Source: Pseudomonas reidholzensis
GTDB lineage: Bacteria > Pseudomonadota > Gammaproteobacteria > Pseudomonadales > Pseudomonadaceae
Length of the DNA: 64,000 nt
Assembly: GCF_900536025.1 (NCBI RefSeq)
Contig: NZ_UNOZ01000022.1
Location: 124,001-188,000 of the forward strand
Direction: 5' to 3'
Positions within the stretch are counted from its first letter, which is position 1, and the number at the start of each line of letters is the position of its first letter. The notes beneath the pieces were generated by a model that was not told the origin of the DNA, did no database searches, and saw only the letters and a list, made by a program, of their open reading frames with translations. Position numbers and translations under genes: made by a program. Positions 18,402-27,271 of this stretch are shown here, piece by piece.

Positions 18402-18791
18402 CTAGCGTAAAGCGTCCTGGATATAGGCCTGACGGTCGTGGTGACGCAGCCGGTTAGCGTCTTGGCCCGTGGCGTCGCCCAGCAGGCGGCCGACCAGGTG
18501 CCAGAGCGCCGCCTGGTCGCTGCCTGGTAAACGCCGAAAGGCGCCGAGCAGACGGTTCTCGTCACTGCTCAGGCTGTCCAGCGGTGCCGGGGTGCGCTGG
18601 CCGCTGAGCACGTACAGGGCATCCACGCCCTTGGCCGCCACCGCCGCCAGGTAATCGACCCGCGGCGTGCGTTCGCCGCTTTCGTATTTGCCCTGGGCAT
18701 TGGGCTCGACCCCGCCGATATCGCCAAAAACCCGCTGGGTCAGGCCCAGCCGTTCTCTTTCTTCCCTGAGCCGCGGCCCGAATCCTTTCAT
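18402..18791 (-). CDS. XRE family (Cro/CI-type) transcriptional regulator
   Basis: The ATG at 18791 with AAGGAAG 8 bases upstream gives 129 residues; a start at 18830 would add an unlikely 13-residue tail. A helix-turn-helix covers about residues 5-60 (LREERERLGLTQRVFGDIGG; YESGERTPRVDYLAAVAAKG). The C-terminal part (LLGAFRRLPGSDQAALWHLVGRL) is a short helical region seen in small phage-type regulators. It has no obvious partner gene and lies between gacA and a GNAT gene on the same strand. Target unknown. Confidence 0.8.
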   Translation of the reverse strand: MKGFGPRLREERERLGLTQRVFGDIGGVEPNAQGKYESGERTPRVDYLAAVAAKGVDALYVLSGQRTPAPLDSLSSDENRLLGAFRRLPGSDQAALWHLVGRLLGDATGQDANRLRHHDRQAYIQDALR

Positions 18792-18906
18792 GTGTTGCGC
18801 TTCCTTATGCGTATCGCCGAAACGGTGCATCCCGCACCCATGTGAATAGCGGTGAATCCGTCTGCGACTATGCCAATTGGATCCAGTGCACGCAAGCCGC
18901 CGGCGG

Positions 18907-19353
18907 TCAGCTGACCGCGCGCTGCATGCGCACGAAGCACTCGTCCTCGCCCATCTCCTCGAAACCCTGGCGCAGGTACAGCTGGCGGGCGGGATTGCTG
19001 TTGAAGACCATCAGGCGCAGCAATGGCAGTTTGCGCTGCACGGTCCACGCGGCCAGGGTTTCCAGCACCCAGCTGCCCACGCCGCGCCCACGGTGCTCGG
19101 GCAGCAGGTGCAGCTCGCGGATGAACAGTGCCTGGCGGTCCTGGCTGAGGCTGCAGAAGCCCAGTACCGCCCCGCCCTCGACGACCAGCCACTGCTCGCG
19201 CCAGCCCCACGCCTCGTCGAAGGCTTCTTCGATCCACAACAAATCGAATTCACGGTAATAAGGCAGCATCGCGCGGCGCGTCAGGTCGCGGGCGAAGGTG
19301 CGGCGCGCGTCCGTGGCGGGGATCAGTTCAAGGGGCATGGCACACCGGTGCAC
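18907..19353 (-). CDS. GNAT family N-acetyltransferase
   Basis: A GNAT fold with the acetyl-CoA loop (LPEHRGRGVGSWVLETLAAW) and the following strand-helix (LMVFNSNPARQLYLRQGFEEM). Two starts are possible. GTG 19353 has a perfect AGGAGG 7 bases upstream, whereas ATG 19338 is 22 bases from it, so the GTG is preferred and gives 148 residues. The substrate amine is unknown. It lies just after a glutathione-transferase gene on the same strand. Confidence 0.8.
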   Translation of the reverse strand: MHRCAMPLELIPATDARRTFARDLTRRAMLPYYREFDLLWIEEAFDEAWGWREQWLVVEGGAVLGFCSLSQDRQALFIRELHLLPEHRGRGVGSWVLETLAAWTVQRKLPLLRLMVFNSNPARQLYLRQGFEEMGEDECFVRMQRAVS

Positions 19354-19409
19354 TGCCCGGCCTCCTGCGCGCGCCTGCCGCTGCGAGTCATCGTGTGCTC
19401 CTAGGCTCA

Positions 19410-20105
19410 TCAGCCGGGGATCTTCAACCCCCGCTGCACCGCTGGCCGCTCGAGGAACGCCGCCAGCACCCGCTGGACCTGCTCGAACTCTTCGAACCTG
19501 ACCAGTTCACGGGCATTGTAGCGGTCCACCAGGTTGCGCACCCAGGGGAAGATGGCGATATCGGCGATGCTGTAGTCGTCGCCCATCCACTCACGGCCTT
19601 CCAGGTGCCGATCGAGCACGCCGAGCAGGCGCCGCGACTCGTTGACGTAGCGATCGCGTGGGCGTTTGTCTTCGTACTCTTTGCCGGCGAAGAAGTGGAA
19701 GAAGCCCACCTGGCCGAACATCGGCCCGATGCCGCCCATCTGGAACATCAGCCACTGCAGGGTCTGATAGCGGCTGGCCGGGTCGGCGCTGAGCAACTGC
19801 CCGGTCTTTTCCGCCAGGTACTGCAGGATCGCACCGGACTCGAACAGCGCCAGCGGCTGCCCGTTTGGCCCGTTCGGGTCGAGGATGGCGGGGATCTTGT
19901 TGTTGGCGCTCAACGAGATGAACTCGGGGCTCAACTGGTCTTCGGTCTCGAAACTGACCTTGTGCGCCTCATACGGCAGGCCGATTTCTTCGAGCATGAT
20001 CGACACCTTCACCCCATTGGGCGTCGGCAGGGAGTACAGCTGCAGGCGCTCGGGGTGCTGCGCGGGCCATTTGCGGGTGATGGGGAATGCGCTCAGGTCG
20101 GTCAT
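19410..20105 (-). CDS. Glutathione S-transferase family protein (Nu class / YfcG-like)
   Basis: The ATG at 20105 gives 231 residues. The thioredoxin-like N-domain begins LQLYSLPTPNGVKVSIMLEE; the T-P-N motif is typical of YfcG/YghU-type Nu-class enzymes, which use Thr and Asn rather than Tyr or Ser. The ESGAILQYLAEKTG motif binds the glutathione gamma-Glu. The C-terminal helical domain includes DDYSIADIAIFPWV. Likely a disulfide-bond reductase or peroxidase acting on small thiols in the cytoplasm. Confidence 0.87.
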   Translation of the reverse strand: MTDLSAFPITRKWPAQHPERLQLYSLPTPNGVKVSIMLEEIGLPYEAHKVSFETEDQLSPEFISLSANNKIPAILDPNGPNGQPLALFESGAILQYLAEKTGQLLSADPASRYQTLQWLMFQMGGIGPMFGQVGFFHFFAGKEYEDKRPRDRYVNESRRLLGVLDRHLEGREWMGDDYSIADIAIFPWVRNLVDRYNARELVRFEEFEQVQRVLAAFLERPAVQRGLKIPG

Positions 20106-20225
20106 GGTCGGTAGCCTGTGGACGAAAGAGCCCACACTCTAGGGCCAACACCGACCGTTGACCATCTCCCGTTAGAGCCACCCCCTGCAGTCACGCACCG
20201 CTACAGGGGGTGCCTGGGAGCGCCG

Positions 20226-20999
20226 TCAGTAACGCGGGGCGACCGAGTTGGCGTCACGCGAGATGATCACTTCGACGCGGCGGTTGAGCTGACGGGACTG
20301 GCCATCGGCGTTGGTCGCCACCGGATACTGCTTGCCATAACCGGCCGTGACGACCCGTTCGGCCGCGATGCCCTGACGGCGCAGCGCATTGCCCACCGCA
20401 GCGGCGCGGCGCTCCGAGAGCATCTGGTTGAGCCCATCGCTACCCGTGGCGTCGGTGAACCCTTCGACCAGGACCTTGCGCTCCGGGTTATCCAGCAGGT
20501 ACTGGGCCAGTTGCAGGATGTCGCGCTGGCTGCCCTGGCGCAGCTCGGAGCGGCCGGTGTCGAACAGCACATCGCCGAAGGTGATGAGCATGCCGCGATC
20601 AATCGGCTTGGCCTTGAGTGCCTGCAGCGCCTTGAGCTGGGCAGTGCGCACTTCCAGGCGGGCCAGGTTGCGCTGCGCCTCGATACGCTGCAGGCCGGCC
20701 TGGGCCTGGCGCAGGTTGATGGTCTGCTCCGCCGTCTCGATCTTGCGCTGGGCCAGGTAGGCCAACTGCTCGACCTCGCCCCCCTTGCGGTCCTTCAGCG
20801 AGGCCTGCTCGGCCTTGCCCAGCGCAGCGTAGGCCTCCTGGGTTTCCAGCGCGGCGATTCGGCTGGCCGCAGGCTTGCCCTGCAGCATCGAGTAGGCCTC
20901 TCGGGCCTCCATCAGTTGAGCGTTTTCAGGGGTCGTGCCGCAACCGGCCAGCAGCAGGCTGAAAACCGACACGGTAGGCAAGCGGTAGCGTTTCAACAT
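20226..20999 (-). CDS. OmpA-family lipoprotein with DUF4398-like N-domain
   Basis: The ATG at 20999 gives 257 residues. A lipoprotein signal ends in LLLAGC, so it is probably anchored in the outer membrane. Residues of about 25-140 form a charged helical, coiled-coil-like DUF4398-type region (AREAYSMLQGKPAASRIAAL). The C-terminal OmpA domain at about 150-250 (LFDTGRSELRQGSQRDILQL; VEGFTDATGS; LNRRVEVII) binds peptidoglycan. It follows a DUF4398 lipoprotein gene after 10 bases, so the pair is an operon. Likely an envelope-peptidoglycan tether. Confidence 0.88.
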   Translation of the reverse strand: MLKRYRLPTVSVFSLLLAGCGTTPENAQLMEAREAYSMLQGKPAASRIAALETQEAYAALGKAEQASLKDRKGGEVEQLAYLAQRKIETAEQTINLRQAQAGLQRIEAQRNLARLEVRTAQLKALQALKAKPIDRGMLITFGDVLFDTGRSELRQGSQRDILQLAQYLLDNPERKVLVEGFTDATGSDGLNQMLSERRAAAVGNALRRQGIAAERVVTAGYGKQYPVATNADGQSRQLNRRVEVIISRDANSVAPRY

Positions 21000-21009
21000 G
21001 TTCTGTTCC

Positions 21010-21396
21010 TTAAAGGACGGAGGTTTCGGAAGGGGCATCGAGCAGCTCTTGTTTAAGGACTTCGATGCCCTTTTGCGCATCCTCGAGTTGTTCCTGGGTC
21101 TTGCTGGCCAGGGCCTTGCGCTCAGCCAGACGCGCATCGGCCTCGGACTGTTCGGCAAGGGTGCGGACGGTGTTCACGTCCAGGTGCCCCAGCGCCCGGT
21201 CCATCGCGCTGAGCTTGTCTTGGGCGGCGCGCATTTCCACGGGCGCATAGTGGGTGGCATCGGCTGAAACGGCGCGGTTGACGGCGTTGCGCGTCAGCTC
21301 GATCTGCTCGTTTGGCATGATCACGTTGGCGCAACCGCTGAGAACCACCAGCAAGCCGGCGACAGGAAGGACCTTGGGGTTGAATCTGGCGCGCAT
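21010..21396 (-). CDS. DUF4398 domain lipoprotein
   Basis: A 128-residue protein with a lipobox (LVVLSGC) at about 16-22. The mature part has the DUF4398 pattern (NEQIELTRNAVNRAVSADAT; YAPVEMRAAQDKLSAMDRAL) followed by a helical, Ala/Glu/Lys-rich coiled-coil tail. An AGGAGA ribosome site precedes the ATG. It is first in a two-gene operon with an OmpA-family lipoprotein, so the two probably act together in the envelope. Molecular function unknown. Confidence 0.85.
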   Translation of the reverse strand: MRARFNPKVLPVAGLLVVLSGCANVIMPNEQIELTRNAVNRAVSADATHYAPVEMRAAQDKLSAMDRALGHLDVNTVRTLAEQSEADARLAERKALASKTQEQLEDAQKGIEVLKQELLDAPSETSVL

Positions 21397-21712
21397 GGAA
21401 CATCTCCTTTAACGCGTTGGCGAACGACCGGGCACGCAGGGATCATCGCGACCGGGCTGTGTCTGCTTCTGGGAAAATGAGCCGGGATGTTCAGGCGACA
21501 GCCGACCGAGCAGCGAAACGGCCTCGGTGGAGAATGGCAAAGGTAATGACGGTGAACATCGCAAGCAGCCTAGGGTGGGAAGGCAGCTAGGCTATTGCGC
21601 AGATCGCGTAGGCCCTATAGGGCTGGGACGTCGCACCTTGTAGGGATTTTCAGCGCGGACCCCGGCGCCGAAGGCCCAGGAGCGGTGAAGGACCGCCCCG
21701 GGTCAGGTTGTC
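21397..21712. other. Intergenic region upstream of the DUF4398/OmpA operon
   Basis: This 316-bp gap separates the DUF4398 start from the convergently placed thioesterase stop. I see no gene. It holds a perfect 12-bp palindrome, GCCCTATAGGGC, at 21612-21623, and must contain the promoter of the lipoprotein operon, but I cannot assign -35/-10 boxes with confidence. Confidence 0.5.
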
Positions 21713-22210
21713 TCAGGCCAGGCCGTGCGCCTGGTGCTTGAGCTTTTCGGTGTCGACCCGGACAAACAGCGAATCGGCCGTGACGGTCAGCACATCGCCG
21801 GCCCAGACTTCGCAGATGACCCGGGTCTTGCGACCCACCTCACCTTCTACGCGCGCCTTGAGCAGCAGCTCCACGCCCATCGGCGTCGGTTTCAGGTAGC
21901 TGAGGCTGAGCTGGCCGGTCACGCAGTGGATACGCGGCAGACTCTCAGGCTCGCGACCTTCGGCGCGATAGTGCCAGGCCATCGCGGTCCAGTTCGAATG
22001 GCAGTCGACGAGCATTGCCAAAAGGCCGCCGTAGACCAGCCCTGGCCAACCGATGAAGCCGCTGTCCGGGGAGTGCCGACAGATCACTTCGCTGCCGTCG
22101 GCACTCCAGAAACTGTCGATGTGCAGGCCCGTGGGATGGGCGCAGCCGCAGCCATAACAGGTGCCGTCGGGGGCGGCCAGAGACTGCAGTGAAGAGACTT
22201 TTTCGTTCAT
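21713..22210 (-). CDS. Hotdog-fold thioesterase (PaaI-like)
   Basis: A 165-residue protein. The central hotdog helix motif WPGLVYGGLLAMLVDCHSNW with the preceding Asp/Ser loop is typical of acyl-CoA thioesterases of the PaaI/YbgC kind, and beta strands follow (GQLSLSYLKPTPMGVELLLKA). The N-terminal CYGCGCAHPTGL Cys-rich lead is seen in some members. It probably hydrolyses an acyl- or aryl-CoA; the substrate is unknown. It is not obviously linked to its neighbours. Confidence 0.8.
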   Translation of the reverse strand: MNEKVSSLQSLAAPDGTCYGCGCAHPTGLHIDSFWSADGSEVICRHSPDSGFIGWPGLVYGGLLAMLVDCHSNWTAMAWHYRAEGREPESLPRIHCVTGQLSLSYLKPTPMGVELLLKARVEGEVGRKTRVICEVWAGDVLTVTADSLFVRVDTEKLKHQAHGLA

Positions 22211-22281
22211 GGGCTTCCTGGAATTGTGGGTATTGGAAGAGCCCCTAGGGTAACGCCAGGCCTGTGCCGCGCCAATGAAAA

Positions 22282-22304
22282 AGCCCGTGACCAGGTCACG
22301 GGCT
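22282..22304 (-). terminator. Rho-independent terminator of the permease gene
   Basis: A perfect 11-bp stem (AGCCCGTGACC / GGTCACGGGCT) with a very short loop is followed on the minus strand by a run of U, 22 bases after the permease stop at 22327. Confidence 0.85.
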
Positions 22305-22326
22305 CGATACGTGCGGCTAACCGTTG

Positions 22327-23733
22327 CTAGGCGCCTTTGCCGTTCGCCACCACGGCGCTGGCAGGGCCCTGTGCGTTACGCCGACGGGTCAGCGAAACCA
22401 GCAGGATGAACAGCGTCACCCCGGCGGTCATCAGCGTCTCGTAGCGATAGGCGTCGCTCAACAGCATGTAGCCCAGCACCATCACGATGGTGCCGATCAC
22501 CAGCCAGGTCAGCCAAGGGAACAGCCACATCTTCAGCTCCAGCACGGTGCCGTTGCGGTCGGCCCGGGCACGCATGCGCAGCTGCGACACGGCGATCACC
22601 AGGTACACCAGCAAGGCGATGGCGCCGGTGGTCGACAGCAGGAAGCCAAACACCTTGCCGGGGAACACATAGTTGACCAGGCAACCGGCGAAGCCCGCCA
22701 GGGTCGACAGCAGCACCGCCACGGTTGGCACGCCGTTGCCGGACACGCGCTTGATCATGCGCGGCGCTTCGCCTCGCGAGCCGAGCGAGTAGAGCATCCG
22801 CGAAGCGGTATAGAGGCCCGAGTTCATGCAGCTGGTCACTGCGACCAGTACCACCAGGTCGACCACCAGTTTGGCGCCCGGCACGTTGAGCACTTCGAGC
22901 ACCCGCTGGAAGGACCCGACGGCTTTCAGGGCCGGGTCGTTCCAGGCCACCAGCGACACCACCAGGAAGATCGACGCCAGGTAGAAGATACCGATGCGGT
23001 ACACCACCAGGTTGGTCGCGCGGCGGATCTTGTCTTTCGGGTTGGCGGTTTCGTCGGCGGCAATGGTGACGATCTCGGCACCGAAGAACGAGAAGATGGT
23101 GATCAACACGCCGCCCAGCACCGTGCCGAAGCCGTTGGGCATGAACCCGCCGTTGCTCCACAGGTGGCTGACGCCGGAGGTCTCGGCCAGCGGCCAGAAG
23201 CCGAACACGGCCATGCTGCAGATGCCGATGAAAGCGACGATGGCGATCACCTTGATCAAGGCGAACCAGTACTCGAACTCACCGAAGTTCTTCACGCTGA
23301 TCAGGTTGGTGCACGACAGCACGACCATGATCAGGAAGGCGAACAGCCAGGACGGTACGTCGGGGAAGTAGGCGTGCAGGATGTCGGCGCCAGCGATCGC
23401 TTCGACCGGAATGATCAGCACCCAGAACCACCAGTACAGCCAGCCGATGGTGAAGCCCGCCCACGGGCCGATGGCCTCGCTGGCATAGGTGGAGAAGGAG
23501 CCGCTGTTGGGGTTGGCGATGGCCATTTCGCCGAGCATGCGCATCACCAGCAGGACCAGCAGGCCGGTCATCGCGTAGGAGATGAGAATCGCCGGGCCCG
23601 CCGTGGCGATGGCGTTGGAAGAACCGATGAACAGGCCGGCACCGATGATGCCGGCAATGGAGATCATGGACACCTGGCGGGAGGTCAGGCCGTGTTGCAG
23701 GGAACGCTGTTTCTTGTTGTGTTGCGAAGCCAT
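22327..23733 (-). CDS. gabP: Amino acid permease, GABA permease (AAT/APC) type
   Basis: A 468-residue protein with about 12 helices. The N-terminus (GLTSRQVSMISIAGIIGAGLF) and the segment FSFFGAEIVTIAADETANPK are those of GabP-like members of the APC superfamily. It imports 4-aminobutyrate or a similar amino acid with protons. It is divergent from a LysR gene, which is followed by a class III aminotransferase that fits GABA or a related omega-amino acid. The exact substrate is not proven, so the symbol is tentative. Confidence 0.82.
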   Translation of the reverse strand: MASQHNKKQRSLQHGLTSRQVSMISIAGIIGAGLFIGSSNAIATAGPAILISYAMTGLLVLLVMRMLGEMAIANPNSGSFSTYASEAIGPWAGFTIGWLYWWFWVLIIPVEAIAGADILHAYFPDVPSWLFAFLIMVVLSCTNLISVKNFGEFEYWFALIKVIAIVAFIGICSMAVFGFWPLAETSGVSHLWSNGGFMPNGFGTVLGGVLITIFSFFGAEIVTIAADETANPKDKIRRATNLVVYRIGIFYLASIFLVVSLVAWNDPALKAVGSFQRVLEVLNVPGAKLVVDLVVLVAVTSCMNSGLYTASRMLYSLGSRGEAPRMIKRVSGNGVPTVAVLLSTLAGFAGCLVNYVFPGKVFGFLLSTTGAIALLVYLVIAVSQLRMRARADRNGTVLELKMWLFPWLTWLVIGTIVMVLGYMLLSDAYRYETLMTAGVTLFILLVSLTRRRNAQGPASAVVANGKGA

Positions 23734-23991
23734 GGAAAACCCTCGAGTGGGTCGGCCGCCGCAGGGGACGGCTGAACTTGGAGCAGAATTCTTGAAAGTC
23801 GGTAGTGCTCGTTTGTTGTTGTTGTGAGGACGACGCTGAAGGGACTTTTTCTCCTGTTTCCATCACCGGTTGTAATCATTGATCCAGGTCAGTATTAATC
23901 TATAGGGCGTGGCCAACAAACGACCTTTTCGACGTACATGATTCCTCTTCGGAATGAACTTCATCCTTTTTCGCTGGGTAATAGACTGATC

Positions 23992-24888
23992 ATGTCCAAA
24001 CGCCTGATGCCTTCCACCACCGCCCTGCAGTGCTTCGAAGCGGCCGCCCGGCACCTCAGCTTCACCCGTGCGGCGCAGGAGCTGCACCTGACCCAGAGCG
24101 CGGTCAGCAAGCAGGTGGCGCAACTCGAGGACATGCTCTCGCACCCGCTGTTCCAGCGCATTCGCCGGCGCCTGCACCTGACCCCGGCGGGCGCCCTGTA
24201 CCTCACCGAGGTGAACAAGATCCTCACCCAGATCGACATCTCCAGCCGCTACATCCTGAGTTACGGCGACGAGACCGAGGTGCTGCGCATCGCCACCCAG
24301 CCGACCTTCGGCGCGCGCTGGCTGGTGCCGCGCCTGAAGGGCTTTGGCGACCGTTACCCGCGTATTCACCTGGATATTCGCAACGAACTGGAGCCGTTCG
24401 ACCTGGTCCAGGCCAAGGCCGACATTGCCTTTTTCTTCGGCCAGGGCACCTGGCCAGGGGCGACGTGCATCGAGCTGTTCAGCGAAGAGGTGGTGCCGGT
24501 GTGCGCGCCAGAGCTGCTGGCGCGTTACCCCTTCGACAGCGCCGAGGCACTGACCGAGCACCGGCTGTTGCAGTGCGCGTCACGCCCGGAGGCCTGGCAC
24601 GAGTGGTTTCTGGGGTTGGGCCTGCACAGCGAGAACAGCTACCACGGGCCGCGCTTCGACACGTTCTACCTGTGTATCCGCGCGGCCATCGCCGGCTGCG
24701 GGATCGCCCTGATCCCGCGTTACCTGGTGGCCGAGGAGCTGACCGAGGGCAAGCTGGTGGTGGCCTGGGACCATCCGGTGGCGAGCAATGGCCGGCACTT
24801 CATCGCGCATGCCGAACATGCGGCAGAGGTGCCGAAGATCCGGGCGTTCGTGCAGTGGATTCGCGAGCGCGTGGCAGAGGGCAATTGA
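23992..24888 (+). CDS. LysR family (GcvA-like) transcriptional regulator
   Basis: The ATG at 23992 gives 298 residues; an upstream in-frame ATG at 23938 adds a non-conserved tail. The N-terminal winged helix (ALQCFEAAARHLSFTRAAQE; TQSAVSKQVAQLE) is typical of GcvA-like regulators, followed by a periplasmic-binding-protein-like effector domain (about 90-295). It lies between a divergent permease and a co-directional aminotransferase and probably regulates both (inference). I could not pin down a clear T-N11-A box. Confidence 0.88.
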   Translation: MSKRLMPSTTALQCFEAAARHLSFTRAAQELHLTQSAVSKQVAQLEDMLSHPLFQRIRRRLHLTPAGALYLTEVNKILTQIDISSRYILSYGDETEVLRIATQPTFGARWLVPRLKGFGDRYPRIHLDIRNELEPFDLVQAKADIAFFFGQGTWPGATCIELFSEEVVPVCAPELLARYPFDSAEALTEHRLLQCASRPEAWHEWFLGLGLHSENSYHGPRFDTFYLCIRAAIAGCGIALIPRYLVAEELTEGKLVVAWDHPVASNGRHFIAHAEHAAEVPKIRAFVQWIRERVAEGN

Positions 24889-25004
24889 GTGGGCTGGCGG
24901 TGACTTCCAGAATCTATGGAATGATCGCAATCGGATAATTCGTTTGCGGACTAATCCCGCGACGCGCTTGGATATAGGCAAAATCGAACAAGGTCCGCGT
25001 GCTC

Positions 25005-26255
25005 ATGAATCAGGAAAGTATCAGCCAGTCCATTGCCGTAGTTCACCCGATCACACTTTCCCATGGGCGCAATGCGCAAGTCTGGGACACCGACGGCAAA
25101 CGCTACATCGACTTTGTCGGCGGCATCGGCGTGCTCAACCTGGGCCACTGCAACCCGGCCGTGGTCGAGGCGATCCAGGCCCAGGCCAGCCGCCTCACCC
25201 ACTACGCTTTCAACGCCGCGCCGCATGGCCCGTACCTGGAGCTGATGGACCAGCTGCAACGCTTCGTGCCGCTGAGCTACCCGCTGGCCGGTATGCTCAC
25301 CAACAGCGGTGCGGAAGCGGCGGAAAACGCCCTGAAAGTGGCCCGTGGCGCCACTGGCAAGCGCGCCATCATCGCCTTTGACGGCGCCTTCCACGGGCGT
25401 ACCCTGGCCACCCTCAACCTCAACGGCAAAGTGGCGCCGTACAAGCAGCGCGTCGGTGACCTGCCTGGGCCGGTGTACCACCTGCCCTACCCTAGCGTCG
25501 ACACCGGGGTGACCTGTGAGGAAGGGCTCAAGGCCCTGGAGCGGCTGTTCAGCGTCGAGCTGGCCGTGGAAGACGTGGCGGCGTTCATTCTCGAACCGGT
25601 GCAGGGCGAAGGCGGCTTCCTGGCCCTCGACCCGGCCTTTGCCCAAGCCTTGCGGCGGTTCTGCGACGAACACGGGATCCTGATCATCATCGACGAGATC
25701 CAGTCGGGCTTTGGCCGCACCGGCCAGCGTTTTGCCTTCCCGCGGCTGGGCATCGAGCCCGACCTGCTGCTGCTGGCCAAGAGCATCGCCGGCGGCATGC
25801 CGCTGGGGGCGCTGGTGGGGCGTCAGGACTTGATGGCGGCACTGCCCAAGGGCGGCCTGGGCGGCACCTATTCGGGCAACCCGATCGCCTGCGCGGCGGC
25901 ATTGGCCAGCCTGGCGCAGATGACCGACGAGAACCTGGCGACCTGGGGCGAACGCCACGAGCAGGCCATCGTCGGCCGTTACCAGCGCTGGCAGGCAGCG
26001 GGCCTGAGCACGGCGCTGGGGCGCCTGACCGGGGTCGGCGCGATGCGCGGGATCGAGCTGGTCAATGCCGACGGCAGCCCGGCACCGGCGCACCTGGCCA
26101 AGGTGCTGGCATCGGCACGCGCCAAGGGCCTGCTGCTGATGCCCAGCGGCAAGGCCCGGCACATCATCCGCCTGTTGGCGCCGCTGACCATCGAGCCAGA
26201 GGTGCTCGAAGAAGGCCTGGATATCCTCGAGCAGTGCCTGGTGGAACTGGGCTGA
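25005..26255 (+). CDS. gabT: Class III aminotransferase (4-aminobutyrate aminotransferase type)
   Basis: A 416-residue PLP-dependent enzyme. The phosphate-binding TNSGAEAAENALKVAR segment, Asp230 in IIDEIQSGFGRTG, and Lys259 (LLLAKSIAGGMPLGAL), which forms the Schiff base, are all present. It transfers the amino group of an omega-amino acid such as GABA to 2-oxoglutarate. A GTG two codons upstream (24999) is closer to an AAGG and could be the real start. The adjoining LysR regulator and GABA-type permease support the assignment. It may be one of several gabT paralogues and no gabD is adjacent, so the specificity could differ. Confidence 0.82.
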   Translation: MNQESISQSIAVVHPITLSHGRNAQVWDTDGKRYIDFVGGIGVLNLGHCNPAVVEAIQAQASRLTHYAFNAAPHGPYLELMDQLQRFVPLSYPLAGMLTNSGAEAAENALKVARGATGKRAIIAFDGAFHGRTLATLNLNGKVAPYKQRVGDLPGPVYHLPYPSVDTGVTCEEGLKALERLFSVELAVEDVAAFILEPVQGEGGFLALDPAFAQALRRFCDEHGILIIIDEIQSGFGRTGQRFAFPRLGIEPDLLLLAKSIAGGMPLGALVGRQDLMAALPKGGLGGTYSGNPIACAAALASLAQMTDENLATWGERHEQAIVGRYQRWQAAGLSTALGRLTGVGAMRGIELVNADGSPAPAHLAKVLASARAKGLLLMPSGKARHIIRLLAPLTIEPEVLEEGLDILEQCLVELG

Positions 26256-26258
26256 GGC

Positions 26259-26552
26259 TTACAGGCCCAGCTCTTCTGGGGTGAGCATGTCGGACTCGAA
26301 GGCGATCCAGCCGCCTTCCAGTTCGGCGTGGCCGTTGACGATCGGGCCGTAGTAGGTCAGGCCGTTCTCCAGGGTCACGCAGATGTGCGTGGCGGGTTTT
26401 TCCGGGGCCGCCAGGGCGCCGACGAAATGCACCTTCTTCAGGGTCTCGGTCACCGCCTCGAGGCCGACGCGGATATTGACGTTCTCCGAGGCCTCGGTAT
26501 CGCCCCCGCGGTCTTCGCTGCTGATGGTGACGGTGGCGGTATACTTATACAT
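26259..26552 (-). CDS. Conserved-looking small hypothetical protein
   Basis: A 97-residue soluble protein (MYKYTATVTISSEDRGGDTE...), mostly beta strands by composition, with an acidic C-terminus (SDMLTPEELGL). The ATG at 26552 is chosen; a TTG two codons upstream is also in frame. It overlaps no other gene and is convergent with the aminotransferase, with 3 bases between stops. I do not recognise a family. Confidence 0.65.
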   Translation of the reverse strand: MYKYTATVTISSEDRGGDTEASENVNIRVGLEAVTETLKKVHFVGALAAPEKPATHICVTLENGLTYYGPIVNGHAELEGGWIAFESDMLTPEELGL

Positions 26553-26742
26553 GCTCAATCGGGCTGCCTTTTACGTGTAAGGAGCGGCGCGTCGGGCGCC
26601 GGGGCGTACAGGGTACGGCAGCGCTCAGCGGTTGTCTCTAGCCCCCTATCGCGGGGCATTTCCCAGACAGACCACATGGCCTGCAAAGCCTCGATCTGTT
26701 AGGGTGCCCGCCGAAGCACGCCACACCACACGAGGACACCGA

Positions 26743-27171
26743 GTGAGCGCCGAAGAACCCCTGATCGCCGACCTGTTCGAGGTCGACAAACGCCTGACCC
26801 TCAAGCCCGTCGTGGACTTCAACAGCTACCTGCGCAACGCCTTTGGCGACGGCCCGTGCCGCTGCCACCGCTGCGTCGAGGGCGCTGGCGATGAGAGCAG
26901 CTACAGCCACCGCCACACCTTCGAGTTCGACGGCCGGCAGACCCACCGGCGCTTTGCCAACACCGCTGGCAGTGACGTGCTGCAGGTCCTGAAGAAAGCC
27001 TGGCTGTCGTACACCAAGGCCGAGCTGCAACTGATCGGCGAGCTCGACATCGCCGCAGTCAAGGGCTTCACCGACACCGAGCAGCACCCGCGCCTGCTGG
27101 TGCTGCTGGCCGCCAGCGGCCTGGCGCGCGAAGTCGACGGGCGCTGGCACTTGGTCGCTCAAGCCGACTGA
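26743..27171 (+). CDS. Hypothetical protein with a CRCHRC motif
   Basis: A GTG start at 26743 with GAGG about 8 bases upstream gives 142 residues; the open frame extends further 5' but that part is non-protein-like. A Cys-Arg-Cys-His-Arg-Cys cluster at about residues 38-43, with later His residues, suggests a metal or Fe-S site. The rest is helical (LQVLKKAWLSYTKAELQLIG). It lies 100 bp before fusA2 on the same strand. I do not recognise the family. Confidence 0.65.
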   Translation: MSAEEPLIADLFEVDKRLTLKPVVDFNSYLRNAFGDGPCRCHRCVEGAGDESSYSHRHTFEFDGRQTHRRFANTAGSDVLQVLKKAWLSYTKAELQLIGELDIAAVKGFTDTEQHPRLLVLLAASGLAREVDGRWHLVAQAD

Positions 27172-27271
27172 CACCGCTCCTCGCTTCACCGGCCATCGGG
27201 CAAGCAGGCCGTCAGCGGTCTGCTACCGTGGGAGTACCCCTCCCCGCGCATTCACCCACAGGTGACTGACC